A stretch of DNA of 64,000 bases, from positions 101,405 through 165,404 of the forward strand of contig JAPEVF010000002.1 of the NCBI GenBank assembly GCA_029747585.1, in the 5' to 3' direction. Under the pieces are notes generated by a model. That model made no database searches, was not told where the DNA came from, and worked only from the letters and a program-made list of their open reading frames with translations. Shown in pieces: positions 21,319 to 32,508 of the stretch; the stretch's first letter is position 1, and every line of letters starts with the position of its first letter. The position numbers and the translations under genes were made by a program. This DNA is from Pleurotus djamor (Eukaryota; Basidiomycota; Agaricomycetes; Agaricales; Pleurotaceae).

Positions 21319-22844
21319 TATTGCGTGATATCGCCGAGGAGTGGATAAGATATTTAGGCATGCCACTCTATCGACGTTTGCTGTCCTTGGCCGGAGGGAT
21401 TTCGGCCCAATGTGACCTGACATGTCCGACTGTTGCGTATCACCTTGCCAGTGTCCTGAGAGAGAAACCAGTGGATCGAGGTGTTGAAAAAGCGGTTATA
21501 GGTCGTTACGTAATCTTATCAGATGATAAGTTCCACAGTTGCTCGAATTTTTGGGAACGGTGTGCTTGTACCTGACAGTTGGCATACCTCGTCGACGGAA
21601 TTACATTGACGTCTGCCCCGAAATGAAGAGCCCTTCAAGAAGAGAAAGTGTTCGTCAGTTGTGATATCACATAGTGAGTCGCGGAGATCAAAAAAACGCA
21701 AACCGCCGGGCTTGCTTTGTGGTGAGTTGCGAGCCTCGTGCAGGTGTAACAGCCAAAGTTGGAACGAGAGGTACAATGGAACGTCGAACGACTTACCTGC
21801 ATGGGGTAGCAATCCACGACCGAATCTGGGGTGCAATTATGCACGCCAAGGGACGGTTCAGTCCCTTGAGCAGAGTTCAGGAGGCACTGGCGCGTCGGAC
21901 GCGACTCAGCCACTAGTCACTGGTGCAGCCGAGGTCTTCGTGAACAGTGGCTACAACCCACTTCCGCGACTCCTGGATACGACATAGCGCGACGTCCAAG
22001 CACCCAATTGGGTAGGTTCGTGGCGGGGTTGACCGAGGCATCACGCTCTTAGGTCCCCCGTCGTGCGTTTGCTTTGTCTCGTTTGATGTGCGTCCCAGGT
22101 GCCTTCCCTGAATACTTTGACTGGCACAGAGGCGCAATACGCTAAACCTACCCTTTTCTCAATAGGTTGGGCCAGGAATGGTCCATTCGGACCGTAATTT
22201 TTATTTACGGGGCTTGTCGCCAATCACGAAGGGCCATATTTTGACCACCGAGCGAATACTGGAGTCCCTAAAAGAAGCTTTATCAGTTCGAGCTAAAAAG
22301 CAGCCTCGGTGTGCTATAACTTGCATCCCACCTCCCCATTTCCGGCTCCTCGTTCCTTCATTCATATCCGACACCAACTCAAAAAGTTCGACGTACCCCC
22401 ATTCCGAACGAAGACGGCACACTTGGCGACGTTTGTCCTCCACGGTGACCTCTATATGCCCGGTCGTACCTCGTTGCCAGAACGAAAACAACGTAGCATC
22501 ATCGCTTTGGAGACTTGAGGAGGCGTCTAACTTGTGGGCGTTTGTATTTTTAGCGTGGACCCACAAGAACAAACAACACGCTCCTGGCGGTATGTGCATC
22601 AGCTTCCTAATACAACAAAGAATCACCTAACAGACACCTTAATCGCAAGGCAATCTCCTTGCTCTCTTTCTCTGCCTGAAGCTGGACGCGTGCCCATATT
22701 TAAGCCCTTCAGCGACCCATTTCTCCCTTCTTTACTTACCCATTTACTTCCCGCTTCTGCTTCTACGATCGCTGTCCAGGTATTACGTTGAACCCGATCA
22801 GCTAGGTCAGTCTCGGCGTCTTATATCGCGCAAACGCGGTCCTG
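21319..22844. other. Gene-poor gap before the F-box gene
   Basis: About 1.5 kb with no gene I can support. The longest open stretch is on the minus strand (22201-22626, 141 codons). It does not begin with ATG and shows no known motif. A TATTTAA at about 22697-22703 (plus strand) is a possible core promoter for the F-box gene that follows. Confidence 0.4.
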
Positions 22845-24545
22845 ATGCCTTGTATTCCAGTTTTTCTCGTCGCATTCATCTCATTATTCGACACCATCAT
22901 CAAAGCTCTACACCTCATAATGTTCGCAGAAGGCTCCCCCCAATTTATCGCGGCATTCATGTCTGATTCTCTTGCGAAAATGCCACTCCCAACCCCCATG
23001 ACCGAGCAGCGCGCCTGTGTTATTCGCAAGCAATGCAAGCAACTGGATGAATCCATAGCGGAGATGCAGGCACTTTATGGACATGTTCCCCCAGATCGCT
23101 GGCAAGACATCCACAAACGCTACGTGATGGCTCGTATTAGTCGGGACCTGATATACTTCCAGCTCTTCCGCATCAACGACCTCCCCCTCGAAATAATCAG
23201 CATCATCATTCGCGAAGTTGTCTGGGCTGGCGGCTCGTCCGACGTTGGTATTCGCACTCGGATACGCTTGACCTCGGTCTGCAAGCGCTGGAGAGAAGTG
23301 GCGATCGGAGACGCGACACTCTGGAAGTCTGTGTGGTTTCGCGATAAGCCTCCCCATGCTCGAGCGTTCTGTTGGTTTGATCGCGCCGGTGCCACTGCCA
23401 TTGATATCCGAGTCAGCGAACCACACGAGGGCTTATGGACGGGTCCTCAAATGGAAGCACTCTTCGACAAGGTCCTCCTGAAAGGCTCTCAGATTCGATC
23501 CATCGTCGTGACCGTCAACAACTGGCCCCCTGCTCTCGTTGTCCTCGACCGAGTCTCAGAGTACTGTCAGCAGCGTAGTATGCCGCTGCTTGAGCGATTC
23601 GAGCTTCATCGAAGTGGAAGTCCGTACGTCTGGATTGGCGCGGGTTATGAGCCAGACAAACATCGAATCCCCATGACCCTCTTTGGAGGGGTGCAACTCC
23701 CCTCTGTAGAACACGTCACTATCAATGGCATCCACATCGACTGGAACCTATCGCCGCTATCCAATCTGACGCGCCTGGATATTCGACGAATACCTCTCGA
23801 GCTATCCCCTTCCTTGGATCGTTTCCGCGAAATCCTCAGATTATGTCCGCGTCTGTCCAAGTTGTCCTTGGACGGTGCTGGCCCTTCTTGGAAGCCCATA
23901 TCTCCCGACGACGAGCCAGTCGTCCTCCCGAATCTATCTCACCTCGTCGTTGGGGATTACAGTCTTCAATACGCGCTATACGTCTTGCAGCAATTCAAGG
24001 CGCCCAATATTCGTGAACTCTCGCTTATGAACCTCGTCGGCGAAGACTACGCTCCCTTCTATTCGATGATCACGGGAAGCTTTCCCGAAGTACGGGTCCT
24101 CACCCTCTTTAACATCGAGTGCACCGGGACCTCGTCATGTTCTCTCGCAATGATCAAATGGCTTATGTCTATGCCCAAACTCGGTTTTCTACGCATTGCT
24201 GGTTTGCGGCAACATGTCATAAACCTCTTCCTATATGACTGCGCGGGCCTACCCCTTGGACCCACGACCTCTCAAGATAAAGTGCCCAAGGAGGAACGTC
24301 GTCGGATCCATGTCGCACCACAACTGAAATACGTTGATGTCGTTGCGAATGATCCTCAGCTTGTGGTTAGCCTTGTTCTGACGCGCAGAGCCATAGGATT
24401 GCCACTCAAGAAAGTTTTCATCGATCGCGGTCTTTCCCTCAAATTTAGTAACGAGCAAAGTGCGCATCTCCTCAGCGCTAGTGAAATATATATCATGCCT
24501 GCACCTGTTCAAACCGACGAAGAACTGGATCTACTGGAGAGTTAG
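22845..24545 (+). CDS. F-box protein with leucine-rich C-terminal half
   Basis: Single exon, up to 566 residues. The F-box is clear (FRINDLPLEIISIIIREVVW, then RLTSVCKRWREVAIGDATLW), preceded by a helical segment (RKQCKQLDESIAEMQALYGH). The rest holds irregular leucine-rich repeats such as LPSVEHVTINGIHIDW, LSNLTRLDIRRIPLEL and LCPRLSKLSLDGAGPSW. It belongs to the large, rapidly expanding F-box/LRR families of Agaricomycetes, presumed substrate receptors for SCF ubiquitin ligases; target unknown. The start is uncertain: ATGs occur at 22845, 22920 and 22959. The last (MSDSLAKMPLPTPM) begins where recognisable family sequence starts, so the first 38 residues may not be translated. It stands alone between a gene-poor gap and a convergent neighbour. 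Confidence 0.75.
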   Translation: MPCIPVFLVAFISLFDTIIKALHLIMFAEGSPQFIAAFMSDSLAKMPLPTPMTEQRACVIRKQCKQLDESIAEMQALYGHVPPDRWQDIHKRYVMARISRDLIYFQLFRINDLPLEIISIIIREVVWAGGSSDVGIRTRIRLTSVCKRWREVAIGDATLWKSVWFRDKPPHARAFCWFDRAGATAIDIRVSEPHEGLWTGPQMEALFDKVLLKGSQIRSIVVTVNNWPPALVVLDRVSEYCQQRSMPLLERFELHRSGSPYVWIGAGYEPDKHRIPMTLFGGVQLPSVEHVTINGIHIDWNLSPLSNLTRLDIRRIPLELSPSLDRFREILRLCPRLSKLSLDGAGPSWKPISPDDEPVVLPNLSHLVVGDYSLQYALYVLQQFKAPNIRELSLMNLVGEDYAPFYSMITGSFPEVRVLTLFNIECTGTSSCSLAMIKWLMSMPKLGFLRIAGLRQHVINLFLYDCAGLPLGPTTSQDKVPKEERRRIHVAPQLKYVDVVANDPQLVVSLVLTRRAIGLPLKKVFIDRGLSLKFSNEQSAHLLSASEIYIMPAPVQTDEELDLLES

Positions 24546-24805
24546 TCGGAACTTGATATACATGCTTGGACTTTTTGGACTTCTACTAATGTACTTGGAG
24601 CATTTAATATATCTTGTAGCCACTTCAAAGTAAAATTACATGTATCGACTAGCGTAATCATTTCTTGAATGTTGGAAGGCCTGGAGGGGAACAACAATAT
24701 ATTATAGCGTTAAGGACACAACTGTGGAAGATTGCTGAGATACATCGTTTGTGCTAATGTGCAAATGCGAGACATCAATAAAATACGAAATCATGAAGGT
24801 AGTAG

Positions 24806-27800
24806 TTAGCCTAATGATTTTTTGCGTTTCCTGCCAGACGGCATGGGAGATGAAGTATCATCAACTGTTACAGATGAAGTCGATTTAACCGGTTTTTTGG
24901 ACGGAAGGATTCCGTTTTGGTTTGGAGGGAGAGGGGAATGTCGAACACCGTTCGTCTTGCCGTTGGTGTACGGAAATGAGTGCCCATTAGAGGGAGGTGG
25001 TGGTTGACGATTTCCAAGAGATTGCCGTTTGAAGAGCTGTGTCATTACATCCATTTCTGCACGATCGACCACACGGGTCGTCCTTGTTTTCATAGTAGAA
25101 TCTGGAAGATCGCCTTCGTCCTCGGTGATCTCCAAAGGTTCTGAGGACGGTATCGGCGCCACGAGGCGTGTTCTGGTTATAGTACTGATAAATTTATCGA
25201 AGACTGCTTCGAACGATGACATCTGGTATGCAGGATCAGAGACAATTGAAGTTTGGGACATTCGTGGTCGGTGACCTGAGTCATCAGGAGGAGCATGACT
25301 TTCGGTACGGCCGAACGCGGATTTGCCGAAGACGTCTTCGAAAAGAGTCCTCGGAGGCGCAAGGTCCCCAAACAGTTTCCTTCCAGATGAAGCATCTCCT
25401 TCTGTAGTTTTCGTATCATTCCCCATTACGATCAGAGACCACGCATGAGTGATTCCAAGCAGCACGAAGACGAGCTTTGACGATGACGGTGTGCCTAGGG
25501 AGGACCATGAAATGGCGCGGAAGGAATGCGGCACACGGGAAGCAACGACAGGCGATGGTGAGTCGGCGCGGAAGATCCTTATACATGAAGTAGGTTGGTC
25601 GCCATCAGCAGTTGCGAGGACGAAGGCATCCTGCGTCGGATGGGGAACAAGGAAATTAGATTTTGAGGACAGAGGTACCCGCCATTTCGCTAGTTATGGG
25701 AGGTGAACATAGAAAGAAAGTGGCGAAGCAGGATATCATACCTGTCTGAGTTATTAAATCCCACAGGCAAACAGATGTCGCGCTCAAACTGACAAGAAAT
25801 CGCCCAGTCTTTCCCAAGAAATATGTGGAATCTATACCCCGACATTGAGGCGTGGTAAGGGTGCGAAGGAGGGTTGTTGAGGGAGCATCGTATACGACCA
25901 CATGAGGGCCAAAGGAAACCGCGAGCAGGGAACCGTCTGGTGCCCATGACGTATGTGTGGGGAGGTTATCCTTATACTTTAATATAGACCTAGTTGCCCA
26001 TGACTCTGAAATACGTTGAGATTAGGGAAAATTGGGGAGGGCTACGAAGCCACTGACCTTCGAAAGTGCCCTTGGTAACGCGCGTACTCCGGATTCTCCA
26101 AAGCTTGACATTTCCATCCTCGCCGGCGGACGCTAGTTGAAGATCCGTGTTGTCGCTGTCGGAGGGCTTGAATGATATCGACGCCACCGTCGCGAGAGCA
26201 TGAGGTTTTTCAATTCGCGTGTTCAATATCCAAGAACTTGACTTGCGGTCCCATTTCCAAAACTTCAAACACACGTCGCGTCGAAAAGACGAGTCACCAG
26301 CGCGGGAATCAATGGTAGCCATCCACTCGCCTGAAGTGCTGACGGCAACATGATCAACCCTATAAGGTTCGCATGGCGTGTCGTCACGTCGAGAAACTCG
26401 ATTTGAAGGCGCGACTTCAAGTTCAGACACGAGTTTGAGAGTGGAAGGGGAGAATATTTGGAGTGAGGAAGGGTGCGATGAGGGGAGGAGAATTGTTGAG
26501 GTGGGACGATGTTGTGCCAGGACGGAATTTCGACCAATCGTCTTTTGGGTGCCTGATGATTCTGATGTAGACATGCTTAGCCCCAGCGGAATGATTCAGT
26601 AGGAAAGCACCAACCGAGTTTTATTCTTGAATAAACTCTGGATATTTTGAGGTTGGCAGGGTTGACAAAAACGTAGCTCGCATCGGTAAGGCCTAGAAGA
26701 TACTCTTCCGAAGAGCCATTTCCATTACAAACGCTGATCGCGTTGATTGGCGCGCCTACACGAGGGACAAATTCTTTCCTTCCAGTATGAAGCTGCCATA
26801 TCACGAGAACCGACTCCTCGCCACCACTCAGTAGATAGGCCCCATTCGACGAAAACGCGATCGCAGAAACCGCGTGCGCATGCCAATGAAACGATGATGT
26901 TTGTGACTTCTTTTCAACGCCCACCGCATCAACTGGTTGGTGATCGTTCAAGCAATACCATAACCGGATACATCCTTTCTCGTCTCCAGTAGCGAAATAA
27001 TTTTCAGATGGGTGGAACGCCAAGCAAGTGAGACGGTCGGGGGAAACGTATTTCGTGAAGCCAGAGTCAAGCGCGGAAATGGATGCAACGTAGGAGGTGT
27101 GTCCAGCGACGGCCACAAGCCAATCTCCATTCGGCGAAAATGACAGGCCGGTGGGGGAGCGTATTTTACCCACCGAGTAGATGTCAGCTGGTTTTTGAAC
27201 GGACACGGAAGGCGTATCAGATTGGATAGGAACCCGTAGGACTAGCGCGCTATCGTCTAAGATGAAAAGGTCGAATCAATGTCAACGTAACAAAGATGCA
27301 GAGTACATACCAGATTTGCCTTTCGTTGCCGTGACGAAAACATATCCTCGGAGTGATTCGTGGATGCAGATATGAAGAACTGGCTTCTCGATGTCAAGTA
27401 TTTGAAGTAGGCTCGCATCCATGAAATCCCAGACAGCGATGCATCCACTTAACGACCCGGTGATTAACTGAAATGCATTCTGGGGGTTTAAGACCGCGCA
27501 TGTCAGCGACTGCGACCGTGACTGTTTACCTTCTGGGCAGGGTGCGGTAAGAGTCGATACGATCTGCCCAGTCGAGGTCGAATAGACCTTGACCGACGGT
27601 CCTACGAGTGAAAAGAAGTAGCTGCCAGGAATTGAAGATCAGACCAGAGGTAATAAGCGAATTGCACCAGGGCGCACCTTCCATCCTTCGTAAATATGGG
27701 AGGGTATTTGCTAGCCGCCGTGTCCGTCAAAGATACCCAATTCCATGCCAGAGGTCCTTCCTCTTCACCACCAACCGTGTGGGAGGTGTTCGTAGTGTCG

Positions 27801-27919
27801 ATCAAAACCTGCTGCTCTTTTCCTTTTCCTTTCCGGGATATTTTTGTGGCCTTGGCATGCGCTTTATGTTTCTTCGTTATGGGTACATTTTGGGGCTGCT
27901 TGGAAGACGACGCAGCCAT
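24806..27919 (-). CDS. UTP17: U3 snoRNP-associated WD40 protein UTP17/NAN1 (WDR75)
   Basis: Starts at the ATG at 27919 (MAASSSKQPQNVPITKKH) with a basic lysine-rich leader. It continues through several introns as a long tandem WD40 protein and ends PMPSGRKRKKSLG at 24806. Diagnostic pieces are AWNWVSLTDTAASKYPPIF near the N-terminus, FATGDEKGCIRLWY, WHAHAVSAIAFSSNGAYLLS followed by GGEESVLVIWQLHTGRK, PRVGAPINAI, and LASAGEDGNVKLWR. This matches WDR75/Nan1, a member of the t-UTP (UtpA) subcomplex of the small-subunit processome, which binds nascent pre-rRNA in the nucleolus. The C-terminal 200 residues are disordered and end in a lysine/arginine cluster that could be a nuclear or nucleolar signal. 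The 3' end faces the F-box gene across 260 bp. Confidence 0.82.
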
Positions 27920-28218
27920 CGATGAGTGCGCCTAGGCGAAGGCTTAAAAATACCAGGTCAAAAAATTTGGACCAAACAGGGCGCCCCCGATCGCTGCAGG
28001 CGCCAGTACAAGCGCCCATGCGTCGCTCGCTTCTCCAATGCAATTCCAATGTCCATGTGGGTCAGTACTTGAAGTGAACAAGGCTCGGGGAACGACAACC
28101 AGAGGGGTATATCATGTATGCTACGGCAGAAAATACAGGAGAAGACTAGAATACAGTAAAATGTGTTGAAGCGGAAAGTTCATCCTTTGCAGAATAAGAT
28201 AAAATCAAGGCTAGGTCC

Positions 28219-30408
28219 TCAGAGGGAAGCTTTATAGCCAACGAGGACACGGATAGCACGACACGGGGTTTGTTGATCCTCCAGAGTGGCGTACTTCCGC
28301 GCCTCCATCATCCCCTCCCGAATACGCTCCTCTTCGATCAACTCAGCTTTGGTTAGAGGCTCTCTAGGTGGAAAGGGCCAGCCGATGCCACATAGGGAAC
28401 ACCACAGCGAAATCCGAGCACTCATATCGCTGCAACGCGGGNAAATCATTTCACTCTGGTCTCGATAGAGAAAGGGTGTGGACAAACCTTCGGTATCGTT
28501 CAACGAGCCGGTCAAACCGTGAACGATGTTGAAGCGTCTCTAGCTCTTCATCGTCATCCCATCCAAATGGTTTGAGTTCGTCCTTTTTATTTCTAAGCCT
28601 GTCTATCAGCTCTTCCCACATAGCTTCTTGACAAGCCAAGACGCTCTGATAGCTTTTATAGAGATGCATCGCCAATGAACGCTCATTGAGTGCAGCCAGT
28701 TGCTCTGCTTGTAAAAGCGCGTGTGGCTGCGTGGATATGCTATTTGAATCCTCGGTCAAGGACCGGTCGATGTAGTAACGGCGGAATGGAACAGGTGTCG
28801 GGTCTCTAGTAGGGGGGTCATCNTCCAGGAGTGGATTGGACTCGATGGAAGCTGAGTCTGCCGTGGATGAGGAAGAATTGGTGCGTCGCGGGCTGCTAAA
28901 TATGGAGGAGATCGTGGTACCATTCGTAGCATTCGACGAAGAGGAGATCGTGGATGAAAATGAAAGGGAGGTCGACCGGTTCAACCCCACCTGCTCAAAC
29001 GAAGGAGAAGGGGATGATTTTGGATCGGAATCGATTGAAAGGGTATCCAAGGCCGAAGACGGAGGAAGTTGTTGAGGAAGAGGCTGGAGAGGCGGTAGAG
29101 GCGGCATCGGAAAGTAAAGAACTGGACCCAAGGCGACGTGTCTGAAATAAGTCGTGAAGTAGCTTGGTAGAACAGCTTGGGGATCAGTTAGTATTTCGGC
29201 AGAAAGCATAAGACTAGGANGGGAACGAGTACCTGTAGGTTTCATGTTGATAAACCGCGACTCAAAGATAGACTTATACAGAGATTCAAGCAGAGAATTG
29301 TCATGAGACGAAAAAGCTCTTGAAGAATCCGGAGTTGGCGATAGATCACGTAGGGCACCTCCCGGGAAATGTACCGACGATGCTCGGCGAGGACGGACCC
29401 TCAAAGGAGCGGTAAACCATCTCGGAAGGACGGGAAATATGATGTCTAGACAAGGCTCAGCGGCGCGAAACATTGACTCTTACACAGACGTACCCTCTTC
29501 AATGATTTCCACAGACCCACCTGGGCGTAAGACGCGATTTACTTCCTAATCCCCAGAGTTAGGCCGTGTTTCGGCGTNACAACTTTAAACTTTACCTCAA
29601 AGAGAACACCCCACTTTTACGGAAGCGTCAGAAGAAAGCTGAGTGACGACAGAGCACAGGACGGCACCTTGTTTTCAGGAACGCCTCTAGCTATTGACTG
29701 GATGTGAACATGGTCAAAGAGATCGTCTTCGAAAGGTAATTTTGTCGTTAGACTAAGTGCCAAGGTCAGCGTGTCCGGAGAGGATATTGGTAGGCACGTA
29801 CAAGTTGCCTTGAATCCACTGGATTCTCTCCGCTATACTCTCATCCAACCCCTTCAGCGGAACCTGGATGCTCACCAAGTCGAATCCAACCTGTGAACAC
29901 GGTAAATCATGGTGATGATGGCTGTACCCGGCAACCCAGTCTCACAAAGTGACAGTTCGGCCATTCCTTCGCTGCGTCTATGACCCAAGTCCCTGTCTTG
30001 CGAAATGCAACAGGAGGTCCATCTCCACATCAAAGACAGAGGGGTGGAAAGCGTACCCCGCAACCCAAATCCAGCGTATGCTCTGGGGGAGCATCATTGA
30101 AGTTTATAAAGGAAGAAGAGCCCTTCAGATGTTTCACGAATGTGTTATCCAGAGATTCACTGGGAACATTGTACCTCAGTTGACGGAAATAGAATTGCTT
30201 ATACGTACAGTTCTAATACCGGTCTATCGTAGGACAGTGGGTAAGGAGCCTTCTCTGGGTCGTGATTATGCTGTCGATGCCCGGATTTGACAGTGAAGTG
30301 NTCTCTAGCTCGCGCCGTACTAGGNCGTTTTGAGTCGAACGAAGATGAGGCCACTGTGAAGACGGCCATGCCGGAAGATGGTAACTGCGGAGAAGAAGCT
30401 GAAGTCAT
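28219..30408 (-). CDS. SAM-dependent methyltransferase with long C-terminal extension
   Basis: Starts at the ATG at 30408 (MTSASSPQLPSSGMAVFTV) and ends VGYKASL at 28219. Splicing out several introns gives SYDRPVLE, SLDNTFVKHLKGSSSFI, then motif I LDLGCG/TGTWVIDAAKEW, VGFDLVSIQVPLKGLDESI, NFLTTKLPFEDDLFDHVHI and VNRVLRPGGSVEIIEED, a class I methyltransferase fold. The frame continues through IIFPVLPRWFTAPLRVRP, AVLPSYFTTYFRHVALGPV, a serine-rich linker and a helical tail (ERSLAMHLYKSYQSVLACQE). The exon beginning near 29473 could be mistaken for a separate gene, but a GTACGT..CTAG intron joins it to EIIEED. Substrate unknown; such fungal proteins include LaeA-like regulators and metabolite methyltransferases. 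Ns at 28442, 28823, 29220 and 30301-30325 do not break the frame. Confidence 0.7.
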
Positions 30409-30650
30409 CGTTGCGAGGTCTTGAGATTCGTAAATTCGTGAGAATGGATCAAAGCATCGTCAATTGCACCAGGAGGCAGTGGTCGGCTTGTCTTGATGGC
30501 GCCCTGCCCGCGAACCTGATAAGCCAGTGGCGCATTATTGCGAAAACGGAATCAAAGCGACGACATATTACCGTAGGAAAATATTTGATTACGGGAAGGG
30601 GTATATCAACAATATTGCAACTACAGGACCGATACAAAGAGATAAATAAC

Positions 30651-32035
30651 CTAGTACTTGAACGTTTTACGGGCGATGGGTATCATAAGATCTTTGGATT
30701 TCATCATCCTGGCTGTAAAATCACCAAGCAAGATACCCCACAAAACCCCGAGATATGCGGCGCCGCCGTTCTGTAGGTAGGACAGGATAATGAGTCTCCG
30801 TTCAGGTCATCAAAACAAGGGAAGGCGNCGGACCTTGCCGATTGTCACCAAGATCATCTCACTGCTTCCTTTGTAGGTCTTGAATTTGTCGGCTTCGCCA
30901 GATATCAACGACAAAATGTTTGCGACGATGACGGGAACGTGGTTGTTGATTTTGGCAAGTTGCTTTTCTTCTTTGATGTCGAGGATATCCCCGACGGCGA
31001 AGATGTCATCGTATTTGAGGAGCTGCAAAGTCGGTTTGACTTTGACAAAGCCCTCTGGCGTTAACANGTCTGCACCCAAACTGCGGATCCATNCAGTGTT
31101 AGGGCGGATACCCCGAGTCTGGAACTGCAAAGGGAAACAACTTCAGCTGAATATTTATAGGTTCACCGCTGCANCNNNNNNNTTACAACTGCATCAGCGC
31201 TGAGCGTTTTGCCAGAGCGGGTGTGAACGCTCGTGTAATCCCCAGAAGGGATCTCGTCGACATATTCGCCCAGTACCAACTTGANACCGCGGCGTTGTAA
31301 ACGTTGCNCAACATCGAGGCGGAACTTCATAGGATACACGNCGGATAATAGGTGGTCACCNCTGTGGACGATAGTGACCTCAGTTTCCTGTGAACGGGTG
31401 GATTGCATAAGTCGCTAGANCAAGTATAAGGGTCTGCGAGAAACGTACAGGGTATATATCCTTGATTTCTCCAGCAAATTCTAAGGGAAGAAAAGGTGAT
31501 TAGTATGCNNNATGATGANNAGCGCTAAGACGACTGAATCATTACCTATGCCAACAGAGCCTCCGCCCACGAGAACGATCCGCTTGCTCTCCTTGACCTT
31601 CTGGCGGACTTGCGCAATGAAAGAATACACATCCGCTGCATTATCTGGAAAGTCGACGGGTCCCGTCCAGTGCGACCCCGTAGCAAGCACCAAGTATTCG
31701 AATTCAACAGATTCGCCAGATTCCAGCGTCACACGACCGCCTTTTCCCGCGTTCTTATGTATCGCCTGTACTTTTCCNTGCACGAAGGTACCCTTTCCAT
31801 CCGCGAACGAATGNTCAGACGGAATAAGTGCGGTCTCTTGCAAGTTGTCGATGTCGGACGTGACAAGACGCAATGCAGCGGGTAAAAAAATCCGGAAAGG
31901 ACGAGGATCGATGAGGATGAGGTTATGCGTAGCCAGGTTCAGCTTCTGTGACAAAGTCAAAGCAAGTAGTTGTCCTGCGCCGCCACCGCCNACGATGACG
32001 ATGTTTTTGCGCGAATTGGATTTCGAAGAAGCCAT
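30651..32035 (-). CDS. AIFM2/FSP1-family FAD-dependent NAD(P)H oxidoreductase
   Basis: Starts at the ATG at 32035 (MASSKSNSRKNIVI) and ends MIPIARKTFKY at 30651. Two Rossmann motifs are visible: GGGGAGQLLALTLSQKL for FAD near the N-terminus and IVLVGGGSVGI plus EFAGEIKDIYP (across an intron) for NAD(P)H. LVLATGSHW and a C-terminal FAD-contact segment YDDIFAVGDILDIKEEKQLA follow. The last exon, GGAAYLGVLWGILLGDFTAR, resembles the C-terminal lobe of AIFM2/AMID proteins. In animals FSP1 reduces ubiquinone and vitamin K at membranes and blocks lipid peroxidation; the fungal role is inferred from family only. There is no N-terminal glycine, so no myristoylation as in human FSP1. Runs of N around 31174-31182 and 31509-31520 obscure parts, and one donor (GTCCGN) is unclear. 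Confidence 0.72.
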
Positions 32036-32508
32036 GGGTAGTAAAGACGGAAGACTGAGCGTTTCNAGGAGTTGGTTGTTGCATTTTCACCACGTATATT
32101 CACCATCTTTATACGAGTAGGAATTACTGTCGATGTCAGCGACTAAGAGCAGGTGTAAGCAGTTTCGCGTGAGCATCAACAGTCAGCCCTCGTTATGGTT
32201 TTGACGTCAGCTTAGGGGGCTCCTAAAACACCACAGGCACGGAAAATCTCGATCATCGATCCTCTCGGTGCCTTCAGTATTCCCCAAGATTGCAGCTGAC
32301 TCATCTCTGTCTATCTGGTTCTGTAGGCACCGAGCTGCACCGAGAACGATCTTGAGGAAAGTTGCCCGATGACTCGAGTTCCGGAGCTCCAGTGTAGCGC
32401 CATGAGCTTGAGCTCGGAAGACGATACAAGTATAAAGTACACGATCATTATCGATTCAAACCCTCGATCATCTCAACCACCACCACCACCACCACCACTG
32501 CTACCACC
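32036..32508. promoter_or_regulatory. Divergent intergenic region with TATA element and CCA repeat before GNL1
   Basis: 473 bp between the AIFM2-like and GNL1-like start codons. TATAAAG at 32431-32437 (plus strand) lies 78 bp before the GNL1 ATG. A (CCA)n run at about 32477-32498 follows in the leader, and the start context CTACCACCATGCC is close to an ideal eukaryotic initiation site. Nothing else was recognised. Confidence 0.5.
32477..32498 (+). repeat. (CCA)n microsatellite in the GNL1 leader
   Basis: About seven tandem CCA units just before the start codon at 32509. It is likely transcribed as part of the 5' untranslated region and may vary between strains. Confidence 0.6.

Noticed and set aside
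22201..22626. Minus-strand open stretch of 141 codons in the gap before the F-box gene
   Set aside because: It starts at GTG, composition looks non-coding, and no domain or promoter is visible.
29450..29480. Separate gene starting at an ATG at 29473
   Set aside because: The codons before it belong to an intron; a GTACGT..CTAG join links the methyltransferase core directly to IIFPVLPRW.
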